From a virus: a stretch of 24,168 nucleotides of DNA. Location of the stretch: positions 1 through 24,168 of the IMG/VR virus record IMGVR_UViG_3300013120_000324; one strand, written 5' to 3'. The position numbers and the translations under genes were made by a program. A model generated the notes under the pieces. It worked only from the letters and a program-made list of their open reading frames with translations. It was not told the DNA's origin and did no database searches. Numbering within the stretch: the first letter of the stretch is position 1; each line of letters starts with the position of its first letter. Positions 13,930-20,517 of the stretch are shown piece by piece.

Positions 13930-14363
13930 TCTTTCCTCCATACTCTTTGGTTTGAACTACCAATTCTCCCCTTGATTCTTTTAGTTGAGTCATATCTTCC
14001 TGTTATTACCTTGTCGCATAGTTGGAATGCAATCTCCTTGTTTGGGTCACTACTTATTTCGTCTCGAGTATATCCTGTGAACATTGTTACTGGCAAGTCT
14101 GTTGCTGCTTTTAGTGCAGTTAGGAAAACTGCTGTATCTTCTGCTTGAAAAAGCGGGTCTCCGCCGAGAAGGCAGACTCCGTCAATCGCTTCTGTTTTAA
14201 CTAAGCTTAGCAATTCGGAGACTTTCATATCTCTTCCGCTTTCTGGGTCTTGTAGCTCTTTAGCGTAGCATCCCGGGCAAGCATGCTCACATCCGGCATA
14301 ATGAATCTCATAAAGTACTCCTTCTTTGTGGGCGCAGTTATGTTCAGTTCTATTTATCTTCAT
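13926..14363 (-). CDS. nrdG: Radical-SAM anaerobic ribonucleotide reductase activating protein (NrdG-like)
   Basis: 145 residues from ATG 14363, with GAGGTG at good spacing; the longer frame would use a TTG. 'HYAGCEHACPGCYAKE' gives the CxxxCxxC cluster (C25, C29, C32) that binds 4Fe-4S and SAM. 'VCLLGGDPLFQ' is the radical-SAM GGE-like motif, and 'GRYDSTKRIKGRIGSSNQRVW' is the typical NrdG ending. NrdG makes the glycyl radical on NrdD so anaerobic cells can make dNTPs, which suggests an anaerobic host. No NrdD gene is in this window. It overlaps the upstream glycosyltransferase by 14 nt. Confidence 0.85.
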   Translation of the reverse strand: MKINRTEHNCAHKEGVLYEIHYAGCEHACPGCYAKELQDPESGRDMKVSELLSLVKTEAIDGVCLLGGDPLFQAEDTAVFLTALKAATDLPVTMFTGYTRDEISSDPNKEIAFQLCDKVITGRYDSTKRIKGRIGSSNQRVWRKE

Positions 14364-15411
14364 TGAACACCTCAAACATTTTGCTACAGAATTTATCCCA
14401 AGTCAGATTCTCTTCTACCCACATGTTTTCGGTAACTGTCTGGATTGCGATTTTATCTTTGTCAGTACAAGAAAACTCTAATATGCTCTCTACAAATTCT
14501 TCATCTGACTTACATACGTTTCCTATTTTGTTTTTTGCTAGGATTGATGAGCAAGGGATTGTGTCTGCGACAAACGTAGGGCAACCCGCGCTCATTGATT
14601 CAAATACTGATAAAAAATTACCCTGGCCTGCCCCTGGGAAGATTGAGCAATCTGAGATATTGTAAAGCTCTCTGATTTTTTCTCTGGGGAGGAATCCGGT
14701 TAAAATCACATCTCCCATCAAGCCGTACTCTGCTACCTTCTGCCTTACTAGGTCTAAGTAGCCAGGCACCTCTTTCCCCGCCAGAACTAACTTCGCATGC
14801 GGAATCTTTTCCTTAATTTTTTTGAATATCTCAATCGTTCTTAACTGGTTTTTGGTTGGGGCTATGAATCCTATTTGGGAGATTACAAAATCATCGCCAG
14901 TTAAGCCGAAGAAGCCGTACGATGGCGGATGCCCATAATCACTATTCGAGAAGAACTCCCAGTCTATTCCGTAGTTGATTACATGAGCTTTCTTCTTGTA
15001 AAGAGCTAGAAATCTTGCTGCGTTGAATTCGTCTCCGACAACAACCTTGAAATCCTTAGTGCATCGCAAATCGTTCTCTTTTGGGGTCGGATTTTCGTGG
15101 TGGGGCGGCTCATTGCAGAGCCAAGTAACATTAGCCTTCTTTGGGAAAACCATCAAATGCCCTGGGTCATTATGAACATTAACAATATCAAAGTCGTCAA
15201 CTATTTGCTGCAAAAAGACGTGCATTGATGGAAAGTCGTCACAGAAGATTAATCTGGCTTCTTTTAGGTCTGCGCGCATGTCGTCGCACATTTCTGTTGT
15301 GATAATATTCACTTCGTGATGTCTGTTGGTTAGCCAGTTAGCTAATTGGACAATTACCCTTTCGGCTCCGCCATAAATCCAACAAGACGGATTAACTAGA
15401 AGAATTTTCAT
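14350..15411 (-). CDS. Glycosyltransferase, GT4 family
   Basis: 353 residues. 'MKILLVNPSCWIYGGAERVIVQLANWL' is the GT4 opening with a GG-A-E-R loop that contacts the acceptor. 'ISQIGFIAPTKNQLRTIEIF' and 'KLVLAGKE' form the donor domain, and 'YNISDCSIFPGAGQGNFLSVFESMSAGCPTFVA' holds the donor helix. The first Glu of EX7E is Gln263 (Glu271 kept). The C-terminal helix 'ENLTWDKFCSKMFEVF' is family-typical. ATG 15411 overlaps the preceding stop (ATGA) without a clear Shine-Dalgarno site, so it depends on coupling. Cytoplasmic; donor and acceptor unknown. Confidence 0.87.
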   Translation of the reverse strand: MKILLVNPSCWIYGGAERVIVQLANWLTNRHHEVNIITTEMCDDMRADLKEARLIFCDDFPSMHVFLQQIVDDFDIVNVHNDPGHLMVFPKKANVTWLCNEPPHHENPTPKENDLRCTKDFKVVVGDEFNAARFLALYKKKAHVINYGIDWEFFSNSDYGHPPSYGFFGLTGDDFVISQIGFIAPTKNQLRTIEIFKKIKEKIPHAKLVLAGKEVPGYLDLVRQKVAEYGLMGDVILTGFLPREKIRELYNISDCSIFPGAGQGNFLSVFESMSAGCPTFVADTIPCSSILAKNKIGNVCKSDEEFVESILEFSCTDKDKIAIQTVTENMWVEENLTWDKFCSKMFEVFNEDK

Positions 15412-15554
15412 TGTCTCTTAATTAGGGTCAATTTAATTATTTGGGCTCCGTCGTCAACGACCTCTAGCTTATCGTCCATTCTTACTTCAGCCACAATAAT
15501 GTCTCCAAAATTCACGTCTTCCAGTAGGCTCTTGATATATTCTTTAAGACGCAT
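15408..15554 (-). CDS. Small unknown protein between radical-SAM and glycosyltransferase genes
   Basis: 48 residues from ATG 15554; GGAGG lies 5 nt upstream, inside the end of the radical-SAM gene (11-nt overlap), which decides this start over an ATG further upstream. 'MRLKEYIKSLLEDVNFGDIIVAEVRMDDKLEVVDDGAQIIKLTLIK' suggests a helix followed by beta strands. No motif is recognised. Its tight coupling to the radical-SAM enzyme on one side and a glycosyltransferase on the other makes an accessory or substrate role possible. Confidence 0.6.
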   Translation of the reverse strand: MRLKEYIKSLLEDVNFGDIIVAEVRMDDKLEVVDDGAQIIKLTLIKRQ

Positions 15555-16701
15555 CGCAGCCTCCTTGCTTATACAGAATACATCTCTCACAATTTGCTGG
15601 CACTTCGCCTCTTTGGTTTTGCGCCTTCATTTCTTCGAATCTTTCCCAAATTACATTGATGTCTTCTTTGAGTACGTTGCCCAAAGCAGTTCTGACCTGG
15701 AATGGTCTGTCGTTCTGTTCGTTCTGCGAACAGCATGCGATGACGGTACCATCAACAAAGATGAAGGGCATACTCCAAGCAGAACAAGTTTTCATATCTT
15801 TCTTATTGACAGTATTGACGTTGAAGCCTACTCTTAGTCCTAATTCTGCTGCGCGCTTCATTACCGCATCTTTTTGCTCGTCTGTGATTCCAATCTCCAT
15901 TCCTTCAATCTCTGGGTAGGTGTGGAGGATTTGGGTGAACTGGACTCTTTTGCAATCAACCCCGAGGGAATCAATCATATCCAAGTAAGGGACCATTTCG
16001 TGAATATTCTCTGACGAGACAATCATGTGGAACCAGAATTCTGGCCATGGAGAGTTTGCTTCGCGCTTTAGTTTGTCTAGCCGCTTGATTCCTTCGATTA
16101 CTTTATCCCAACTTGAGCCCTCTCTTAGCTTCTCGTAGGTTTCCTTCGTGGAGGCGTCCAAACTAACATACAGCTTGTCCATCTTAATATCAACCAAGTG
16201 CTGTGCGTTTTCCTCATTCATGTAGATAAAATTATCGAAATTCTCAATATAAATCCCCTTCTTCTTGATGTAATCCATCATCTTTGGAAATTCTGGATTG
16301 CAGTAAGATTCTCCGATGCCTGTTAGCCCAATCCACTTCAATTGTGGGAACTGGTCTACAATGTGCTTGAATTCTTCGAAAGTCATGTTCTTGTTCTTCT
16401 CTTTCCAGTGGGTGTGTTCGCACATCTTGCATTTTAGATTACAAAAGGTTGAGACCTCAATCTCCAGGTAATGTGGTTGCATCTTTTTAGTGTAGTGAAT
16501 CTTCAATAACTCTGGGTTTTGAGTCCAGTAAAAAGCAGAGAAATATGTCCAATTGTAAGTCCACCTTAATCCCTTTTCTTGGTATCTGGGATTTCCTACA
16601 AAGTCTTGGAAAGCTTGGTGCATTATGTTAACTTCGACTGCGTCGATTTCTTTGTCCGGATGACTTCCCCCTCGCATTGTGTAGTCAACAAAGTCAGTCA
16701 T
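15544..16701 (-). CDS. Radical-SAM enzyme with SPASM domain
   Basis: 385 residues. 'LEIEVSTFCNLKCKMCEH' gives CxxxCxxC (C87, C91, C94). 'WIGLTGIGESYCNPEF' replaces the GGEP motif, and 'KLYVSLDASTKETYEKLREG' is the standard radical-SAM strand. The C-terminal region 'CSAWSMPFIFVDGTVIACCSQ ... GNVLKEDINVIWERFEEM ... NCERC' is a SPASM-type auxiliary iron-sulfur domain. Such enzymes modify peptides or sugars or mature proteins; many occur in glycan and surface-polymer clusters. The SD (GGAGG) and ATGA overlap at 16701 couple it to the small membrane gene upstream. The substrate is unknown; epimerisation or dehydrogenation of a sugar intermediate is possible. Confidence 0.88.
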   Translation of the reverse strand: MTDFVDYTMRGGSHPDKEIDAVEVNIMHQAFQDFVGNPRYQEKGLRWTYNWTYFSAFYWTQNPELLKIHYTKKMQPHYLEIEVSTFCNLKCKMCEHTHWKEKNKNMTFEEFKHIVDQFPQLKWIGLTGIGESYCNPEFPKMMDYIKKKGIYIENFDNFIYMNEENAQHLVDIKMDKLYVSLDASTKETYEKLREGSSWDKVIEGIKRLDKLKREANSPWPEFWFHMIVSSENIHEMVPYLDMIDSLGVDCKRVQFTQILHTYPEIEGMEIGITDEQKDAVMKRAAELGLRVGFNVNTVNKKDMKTCSAWSMPFIFVDGTVIACCSQNEQNDRPFQVRTALGNVLKEDINVIWERFEEMKAQNQRGEVPANCERCILYKQGGCDAS

Positions 16702-16961
16702 CTGAATACCTCCCTATACGCAGCCTCCCCGATTGCGCCCCCTACGGTAACAGAAATTAACATGGCAAGCCAATTCCAAAAGCCCCAATGCAAGCTGTCA
16801 ACAATCTCAGTTGCTGGAAGAAAAATAAATGAAGCCAATAGCATAAGAACCGCAGCAAACCAAATAGCGAAAGCAGCCTTTTTATTCCAAGCCCAAAAGA
16901 CACCCATAACTAATCCAACAATTAGCGCCCTAAATATTGTTACCCAAACAGATTCTATCAT
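16698..16961 (-). CDS. Small membrane protein, three predicted transmembrane segments
   Basis: 87 residues, mostly hydrophobic: about 5-24 ('VWVTIFRALIVGLVMGVFWAW'), 29-48 ('AAFAIWFAAVLMLLASFIFL') and 62-78 ('FWNWLAMLISVTVGGAIG'), with a short charged tail. It overlaps both neighbours by 4 nt; GAGG precedes the ATG. Size and topology fit a holin or a membrane anchor for glycan export, but no lysis genes are nearby, so I do not choose between them. Confidence 0.7.
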   Translation of the reverse strand: MIESVWVTIFRALIVGLVMGVFWAWNKKAAFAIWFAAVLMLLASFIFLPATEIVDSLHWGFWNWLAMLISVTVGGAIGEAAYREVFR

Positions 16962-17926
16962 TTTGACCTCTCGTGTTCAATTATATCTTTTAGAGTTTGT
17001 TCCATTTTGATTTTTGGTCTCCAGCCAGTCTTAGTCCGGAACTTAGCTGCGCTTCCAACCAAAGTAGGCAAGTCGGATGGGCGCATTCTTTCTGGGTCTT
17101 CTTCTATTTTGATTTCTGCCGTTGAGAGGTCAATCAGCATTTGGAGGATAGATTCCATCGTGTAGGCTCCTCTTGTCCCAGAACAAATATTGTAAACATC
17201 TCCGGCTTCGCCTTTTTCAAGCGCTAGCCAGTAACCATTAACCATATCTCTCACATCAGTGAAATCTCTTATCGCTTCCAGGTTCCCAACTTTGATTGTT
17301 TTTTGTTGTCCCTTTTCAATGGCTACAATCTGCTTAGCGAATGTTGCGCATACGAAAACCTCTCCCCTCCTGGGTCCGGTGTGATTGAAACCACGCGTTC
17401 GCACAACGTGCAATCCGTATGACTTATGATATTGGTATCCAAGTAAATCCTGGGCTACTTTACTCACCCCATAGGGAGAAAGCGGTAGTAATGGCTCATC
17501 TTCAGTGATTGGGTTCGGCAAACAAGCCGCGTGGCCATATTCTTCAGAAGAGCCGGCAATCTGAATCTTTGGATTGTAATCTGGAATCTTCCTAACTGCT
17601 TCGAAAATGTTAATCTGAGAAACCGTGTTATTCCGCATTGTGTGAGATGGGTTTGTCCAGCTTGCCTTTACGAATGATTGTGCTGCTAGATGGAAAATCA
17701 AATCCGGTTTCACTTCCTCAATTACCTCTCTAACTGCTGCTGGGTCAACTAAGTCTGCTTCGTGGAGTGTTATCTTGTCTCTTAAATGATTGATGTTGAC
17801 TGTATCGCTTCGCCAACGGTTAGTCCCATGCACTTCGCAACCTTTCTCTAAACAAAGTTCTGCCATGTGGCTACCCACAAATCCAGTAATCCCAGTAATT
17901 AGGACTCTCATTCTTCTGTCTGGCAT
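16958..17926 (-). CDS. GDP-mannose 4,6-dehydratase / GDP-4-keto-6-deoxymannose reductase-like SDR
   Basis: 322 residues. NAD(P) loop 'GITGFVG' (12-18), 'HLAAQSFVKASW', 'SSEEYG', and catalytic 'SPYGVSKVAQD' (Tyr152, Lys156), both present. The C-terminal 'RGFNHTGPRRGEVFV', 'GNLEAIRDFTDVRDMVNGYWLAL' and 'VYNICSG' match the GMD/RMD branch of GDP-sugar enzymes, closer to RMD. It makes or reduces a GDP-6-deoxyhexose precursor such as GDP-rhamnose (inferred). The start at 17926 is supported twice: a TTTAAA box exactly 26.5 bp upstream and a TGATG overlap with the 39-codon gene. A 24-nt stretch around the later MRVLITG is identical to that in the other epimerase gene. Confidence 0.88.
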   Translation of the reverse strand: MPDRRMRVLITGITGFVGSHMAELCLEKGCEVHGTNRWRSDTVNINHLRDKITLHEADLVDPAAVREVIEEVKPDLIFHLAAQSFVKASWTNPSHTMRNNTVSQINIFEAVRKIPDYNPKIQIAGSSEEYGHAACLPNPITEDEPLLPLSPYGVSKVAQDLLGYQYHKSYGLHVVRTRGFNHTGPRRGEVFVCATFAKQIVAIEKGQQKTIKVGNLEAIRDFTDVRDMVNGYWLALEKGEAGDVYNICSGTRGAYTMESILQMLIDLSTAEIKIEEDPERMRPSDLPTLVGSAAKFRTKTGWRPKIKMEQTLKDIIEHERSK

Positions 17927-18045
17927 CAGAACACTGCTCCTATTAATAATTTAAATATCCAAACTGAGAACAAAGTAACATTCGCTGCCCAGAGCAAAAT
18001 AAAGAACCAAGTAAACAGGTCTTTTATATCAAAATCAACTCTCAT
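17926..18045 (-). CDS. Tiny single-span membrane protein, 39 aa
   Basis: Reads MRVDFDIKDLFTWFFILLWA then a hydrophobic stretch ending ...IGAVF. A strong AAGGAGGTGA precedes two tandem ATGs (18048, 18045); the second has the better spacing. Its stop overlaps the SDR start (TGATG) and its start lies inside the 52-codon gene upstream. One transmembrane helix, N-terminus charged. The gene also encloses the SDR's TATA box. Function unknown. Confidence 0.65.
   Translation of the reverse strand: MRVDFDIKDLFTWFFILLWAANVTLFSVWIFKLLIGAVF
17949..17956 (-). promoter_or_regulatory. Internal TATA box for the SDR gene at 17926
   Basis: The minus strand reads GATATTTAAATT; TTTAAA (17950-17955) is centred 26.5 bp from ATG 17926. 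It is embedded in the coding region of the 39-codon gene. A leaderless transcript from here would carry the glycan module starting with the SDR. Confidence 0.6.
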
Positions 18046-18193
18046 CATTCACCTCCTTCAATGTCTCTTGAACTATCCAACTAACAAAGCATTCCATGTG
18101 TTTTTTGAAATTTTGGTAAACATTCGGGTATTTTTCGATGAATCTGTCTCTGATTTTTTCTACGATTAGCTCTTCTGTAGTTTTAGTTTTCAT
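18035..18193 (-). CDS. Small charged helical protein, 52 aa, coupled to the chaperonin gene
   Basis: Starts MKTKTTEELIVEKIRDRFIE and continues as a mostly helical, charged sequence with one Cys and Trp. AGGAG precedes the ATG at 6-nt spacing, inside the final codons of the chaperonin gene (11-nt overlap), and its end overlaps the next ORF. Because it is co-translated with the chaperonin, a partner or accessory role is possible, but no family is recognised. Confidence 0.65.
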   Translation of the reverse strand: MKTKTTEELIVEKIRDRFIEKYPNVYQNFKKHMECFVSWIVQETLKEVNDES

Positions 18194-19604
18194 CTCCTTC
18201 TCCTGCTAATATGGCATCTAATTTAAGAATTTGATTTGTGACTTGGGTTGCTGAGCTGATTGCATGCAGTTTAACCAAGACGGGCTCGAAAACTCCCTTC
18301 TCTCTAGCGTTTGAAATCCCAGAGACCATATCAACCCCTTGATTTGAATCACCTTTTGCGTGAAGTGCTTTTAGGTTCGTTAGAGTCTCAATCGCGTCTA
18401 GCCCACAGTTTTCGGCTATGATAAGTGGGATGGATTCAATCGCATCAGCAAATTTCTCTATGGCTAATTGTTCTTTGCCGCCTAATTGTAATTCTCGTAA
18501 ATATTTGGCTGTTTGAATCTCAATGGCGCCTGCGCCGACCACCATATCCAAATTATGTCGAAGTAGTCTGAGTACATCATCCAATGACCTCTCAATCTCA
18601 TCAAGAACGTGGTCTGTTGGGCCGTGGACAACTAGAGTCTCATAATCGCCTTTTACGTAAACCGCGCCGGGGTTTGAGTCGGCTCCTTTCATATAAGTGA
18701 CCTCGGCCTGGCCTATGTGGTTCTCATCAATCAAATCAGAACTTGTGATTGCCTTACTGCCTGTAGATAAGCAGATTGTATCAATATCAATTGGTCTAAA
18801 GATGGCTACGCCGGCGATTCCGGCCTCGGTCAGATATGCGTCGAATTCTTTGCATGTGTCGGTGTAAAATACCCATTCAACTCCCATTTCCTTCAGCTTA
18901 TCAACAATCCCTCTTTTGAGTTTGGCATCTGCTTCTTCTATCTCGACTAGGTCTTTTGCATTGGTCACCTGAAAATTGTCCATCTTCAAATTCACCGGGA
19001 AATTCAAAACTGCTACTTTACCGTTTACGTGATTGGGCATTTGTTCGTCTCTAGTGAACCCTTGGAAGATGTGCCCTTTGAATATCTCGGTTTTGAACGG
19101 GTCAGAGCTTTTGATTTTGTAAGTCTTCAATTCGTCTGGATTTTTGGCGTCTTTTAGAATATCAATAAAGTGCTCTACTAATTCAGGTGTGATTTTCGTC
19201 CCAAACGCCGTTCGCATGATTTTCTCTTTGTCTGGCTCTTCGGATACGCCTTTTAGAAAATTCATAGCATTAGCAAGGGCTATATTATACCCATTAATCA
19301 CCACCGTAGGATGGATGCCTTTTTTGGTTAGTTCTTGAGCGTTACTTAATAGATTACCGGCCAATACGACTGAGGTAGTGGTTCCATCGCCTACGGCCTC
19401 TTCCTGGGATTTAGCCAACTGCTTAAACAAATCAACAATCGGATTGCCGCCCTTTAGATTCCCAACAATAGTGGCTCCGTCGTTTGTTAGTGCGACGATT
19501 TGACCTTTTGCTACAATCATCTTATTCATGCCTCTCGGGCCAAGTGTACTCCGAATCAAATCAGCAAAATTAATCGCCAGCTGGATATGACTGACATCAT
19601 CCAT
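18183..19604 (-). CDS. Group II chaperonin (thermosome-type) subunit, virus-encoded
   Basis: 473 residues, versus about 540 for cellular thermosome subunits. Equatorial ATPase motifs are intact: 'STLGPRGMNKM' (19-29), 'NDGAT' (41-45), 'GDGTTTSVV' (72-80), with 'GAGAIEI' (357-363), 'EKFADAIESIPLIIAENCGLD' and 'GVFEPVLVK' at the C-terminal end. The apical region with the helical protrusion ('DLVEIEEADAKLKRGIVDKLKEM', about 218-240) is present but slightly shortened. The N-terminal extension before the first motif is about 20 residues shorter than in cellular homologues, and a TGA lies four codons upstream, so this is the true start. Only one subunit gene is present, so a homo-oligomer or mixing with host subunits is expected. 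It probably folds capsid or other viral proteins. GAGGG precedes the ATG. Confidence 0.93.
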   Translation of the reverse strand: MDDVSHIQLAINFADLIRSTLGPRGMNKMIVAKGQIVALTNDGATIVGNLKGGNPIVDLFKQLAKSQEEAVGDGTTTSVVLAGNLLSNAQELTKKGIHPTVVINGYNIALANAMNFLKGVSEEPDKEKIMRTAFGTKITPELVEHFIDILKDAKNPDELKTYKIKSSDPFKTEIFKGHIFQGFTRDEQMPNHVNGKVAVLNFPVNLKMDNFQVTNAKDLVEIEEADAKLKRGIVDKLKEMGVEWVFYTDTCKEFDAYLTEAGIAGVAIFRPIDIDTICLSTGSKAITSSDLIDENHIGQAEVTYMKGADSNPGAVYVKGDYETLVVHGPTDHVLDEIERSLDDVLRLLRHNLDMVVGAGAIEIQTAKYLRELQLGGKEQLAIEKFADAIESIPLIIAENCGLDAIETLTNLKALHAKGDSNQGVDMVSGISNAREKGVFEPVLVKLHAISSATQVTNQILKLDAILAGEGDEN

Positions 19605-19785
19605 AAGTGTCCCTCATCTCTTGATTTAGAACTTTCAGTCTTTCCATTTGGTCTTCTGGTTTGCCGACTAGCTTGATTTCCCAGTTGTACCCTTTGGTAT
19701 TCTTGGTCAACTTGATTTTCTCAATACCCGATTCTGGGTCTACCCAGTCGTTGTACTGTGCTGCGTCATGTTCTTCTGGTTCCAT
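19597..19785 (-). CDS. Small unknown protein upstream of the chaperonin, 62 aa
   Basis: Acidic start, then strands 'EKIKLTKNTKGYNWEIKLVGKPED' and a helix 'QMERLKVLNQEMRDTYG'. Ends 8 nt inside the chaperonin gene; the chaperonin's ribosome-binding site is within its last codons. ATG 19785 has no Shine-Dalgarno or TATA box at the usual distances, so it is probably coupled to upstream translation. It is open in the same frame as the AbrB-like gene, separated by its stop. Family not recognised. Confidence 0.6.
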   Translation of the reverse strand: MEPEEHDAAQYNDWVDPESGIEKIKLTKNTKGYNWEIKLVGKPEDQMERLKVLNQEMRDTYG

Positions 19786-19850
19786 TGTTCGATTATAATA
19801 TTCAGCGCCTTGCCGAAATCTCCTTGTTTAGCCCTGGGGTCCGAGTTCAT
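19740..19850 (-). CDS. Possible small ORF bridging the AbrB-like and 62-aa genes, 36 aa
   Basis: Frame from ATG 19850 reads MNSDPRAKQGDFGKALNIII and continues to a TAG at 19740-19742. It overlaps the end of the AbrB-like gene by 23 nt and the start of the 62-aa gene by 46 nt. Composition looks protein-like, and it would carry ribosomes toward the Shine-Dalgarno-less start at 19785, but the ribosome-binding site is weak and the overlaps are long. Confidence 0.35.
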   Translation of the reverse strand: MNSDPRAKQGDFGKALNIIIEQWNQKNMTQHSTTTG

Positions 19851-20076
19851 CTTCGCCAGGTCCTTCACTATCTGGATGTTCGATGGGCTGAGGTTTACTA
19901 ATTTCTTCATATTCAGTGATTACAATTTGTTTTCGGTGAGGTAGGTACTCCATAATGAAACGAGTCTCCTGATTCCAGTTCATATCATTCACCCACATCT
20001 TTGGAATTAACAGCATCGTGCTCGAATCTCCGCTTCTTTGGAGTTTCTTTTTTTTGACGACCTTTTTAGATAACAT
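19828..20076 (-). CDS. AbrB/SpoVT-like DNA-binding protein
   Basis: 82 residues from ATG 20076. 'KLQRSGDSSTMLLIPKMWVNDMNWNQETRFIMEYLPHRKQIVITE' fits the swapped-hairpin AbrB fold ('v.rsG.S..v.iPk.w...l.w..g..v.l......ivi'). The tail is acidic and Pro/Glu-rich. The frame could be extended to a GTG at 20097, but a TTTTAAATAG box centred exactly 26.5 bp from ATG 20076 marks a leaderless start there. It likely regulates viral transcription; it heads the transcript that carries the chaperonin. Confidence 0.75.
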   Translation of the reverse strand: MLSKKVVKKKKLQRSGDSSTMLLIPKMWVNDMNWNQETRFIMEYLPHRKQIVITEYEEISKPQPIEHPDSEGPGEDELGPQG

Positions 20077-20097
20077 GATATTTGTATGGCGCTTCAC

Positions 20098-20106
20098 TAT
20101 TTAAAA
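20098..20106 (-). promoter_or_regulatory. TATA box for the AbrB-like gene / chaperonin unit
   Basis: Minus strand GTTTTAAATAG, with TTTAAA (20100-20105) centred 26.5 bp before ATG 20076. Identical over 11 bases to the box serving the plus-strand gene at 7795. It overlaps the stop codon of the HxGH nucleotidyltransferase gene upstream. Confidence 0.7.
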
Positions 20107-20517
20107 CTTATGTTTTTTTGATTTACTTACTAGCTCGCTTGAGGATTGGATTTTCTTGCCTAGCCCGTCGACAATTCCGATTCCTAGCTCTTTGCAGACC
20201 TTAGCTTCTGGGATTTCATCCGCTTTTCTGTCTCCACCTTTTGCGAATAGGTCTGGTTGGATTAACTTGAGGGTTTCGCATTGAGTTCCGTCTTGGTCCA
20301 CGCTCAACACTACCTCATCAACGTATCTAAGCGATTTCATTATCTCCATCCTCTCTTTTTCGGGCATGAACGAGTAGCCCTTTTTGAATCTGCATTGGTG
20401 GTCTGAATTTACTATTACTATCAATTTCCCGGATATACATAATTTTTTGGCTAACTTGAGTCCCTCTAAATGACCCACGTGTAGTGGGTCGAAATATCCA
20501 GAAAAGGCTACCCTCAT
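20101..20517 (-). CDS. HxGH-type cytidylyltransferase-like enzyme
   Basis: 138 residues, the usual length of TagD / RfaE C-terminal type enzymes. 'SGYFDPLHVGHLEGLKLAKKL' contains the HxGH nucleotide-binding motif (H13-H16), followed by 'KLIVIVNSDHQ', 'MPEKERMEIMKSLRYVDEVVLS' and 'PDLFAKGGDR', which resembles the RfaE/HldE 'fvKGgD' element. It would activate a phosphorylated sugar or alcohol with CTP or ATP, fitting the downstream glycan module (for example an ADP-heptose or CDP-glycerol-like donor). The ISSTxxR-like C-terminal motif is reduced to 'QSSSEL'. ATG 20517 has GAGG upstream. Confidence 0.82.
   Translation of the reverse strand: MRVAFSGYFDPLHVGHLEGLKLAKKLCISGKLIVIVNSDHQCRFKKGYSFMPEKERMEIMKSLRYVDEVVLSVDQDGTQCETLKLIQPDLFAKGGDRKADEIPEAKVCKELGIGIVDGLGKKIQSSSELVSKSKKHKF

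Noticed and set aside
16698-16961. Holin
   Set aside because: Topology fits, but no endolysin or other lysis gene is nearby and it sits in the middle of a glycan operon.
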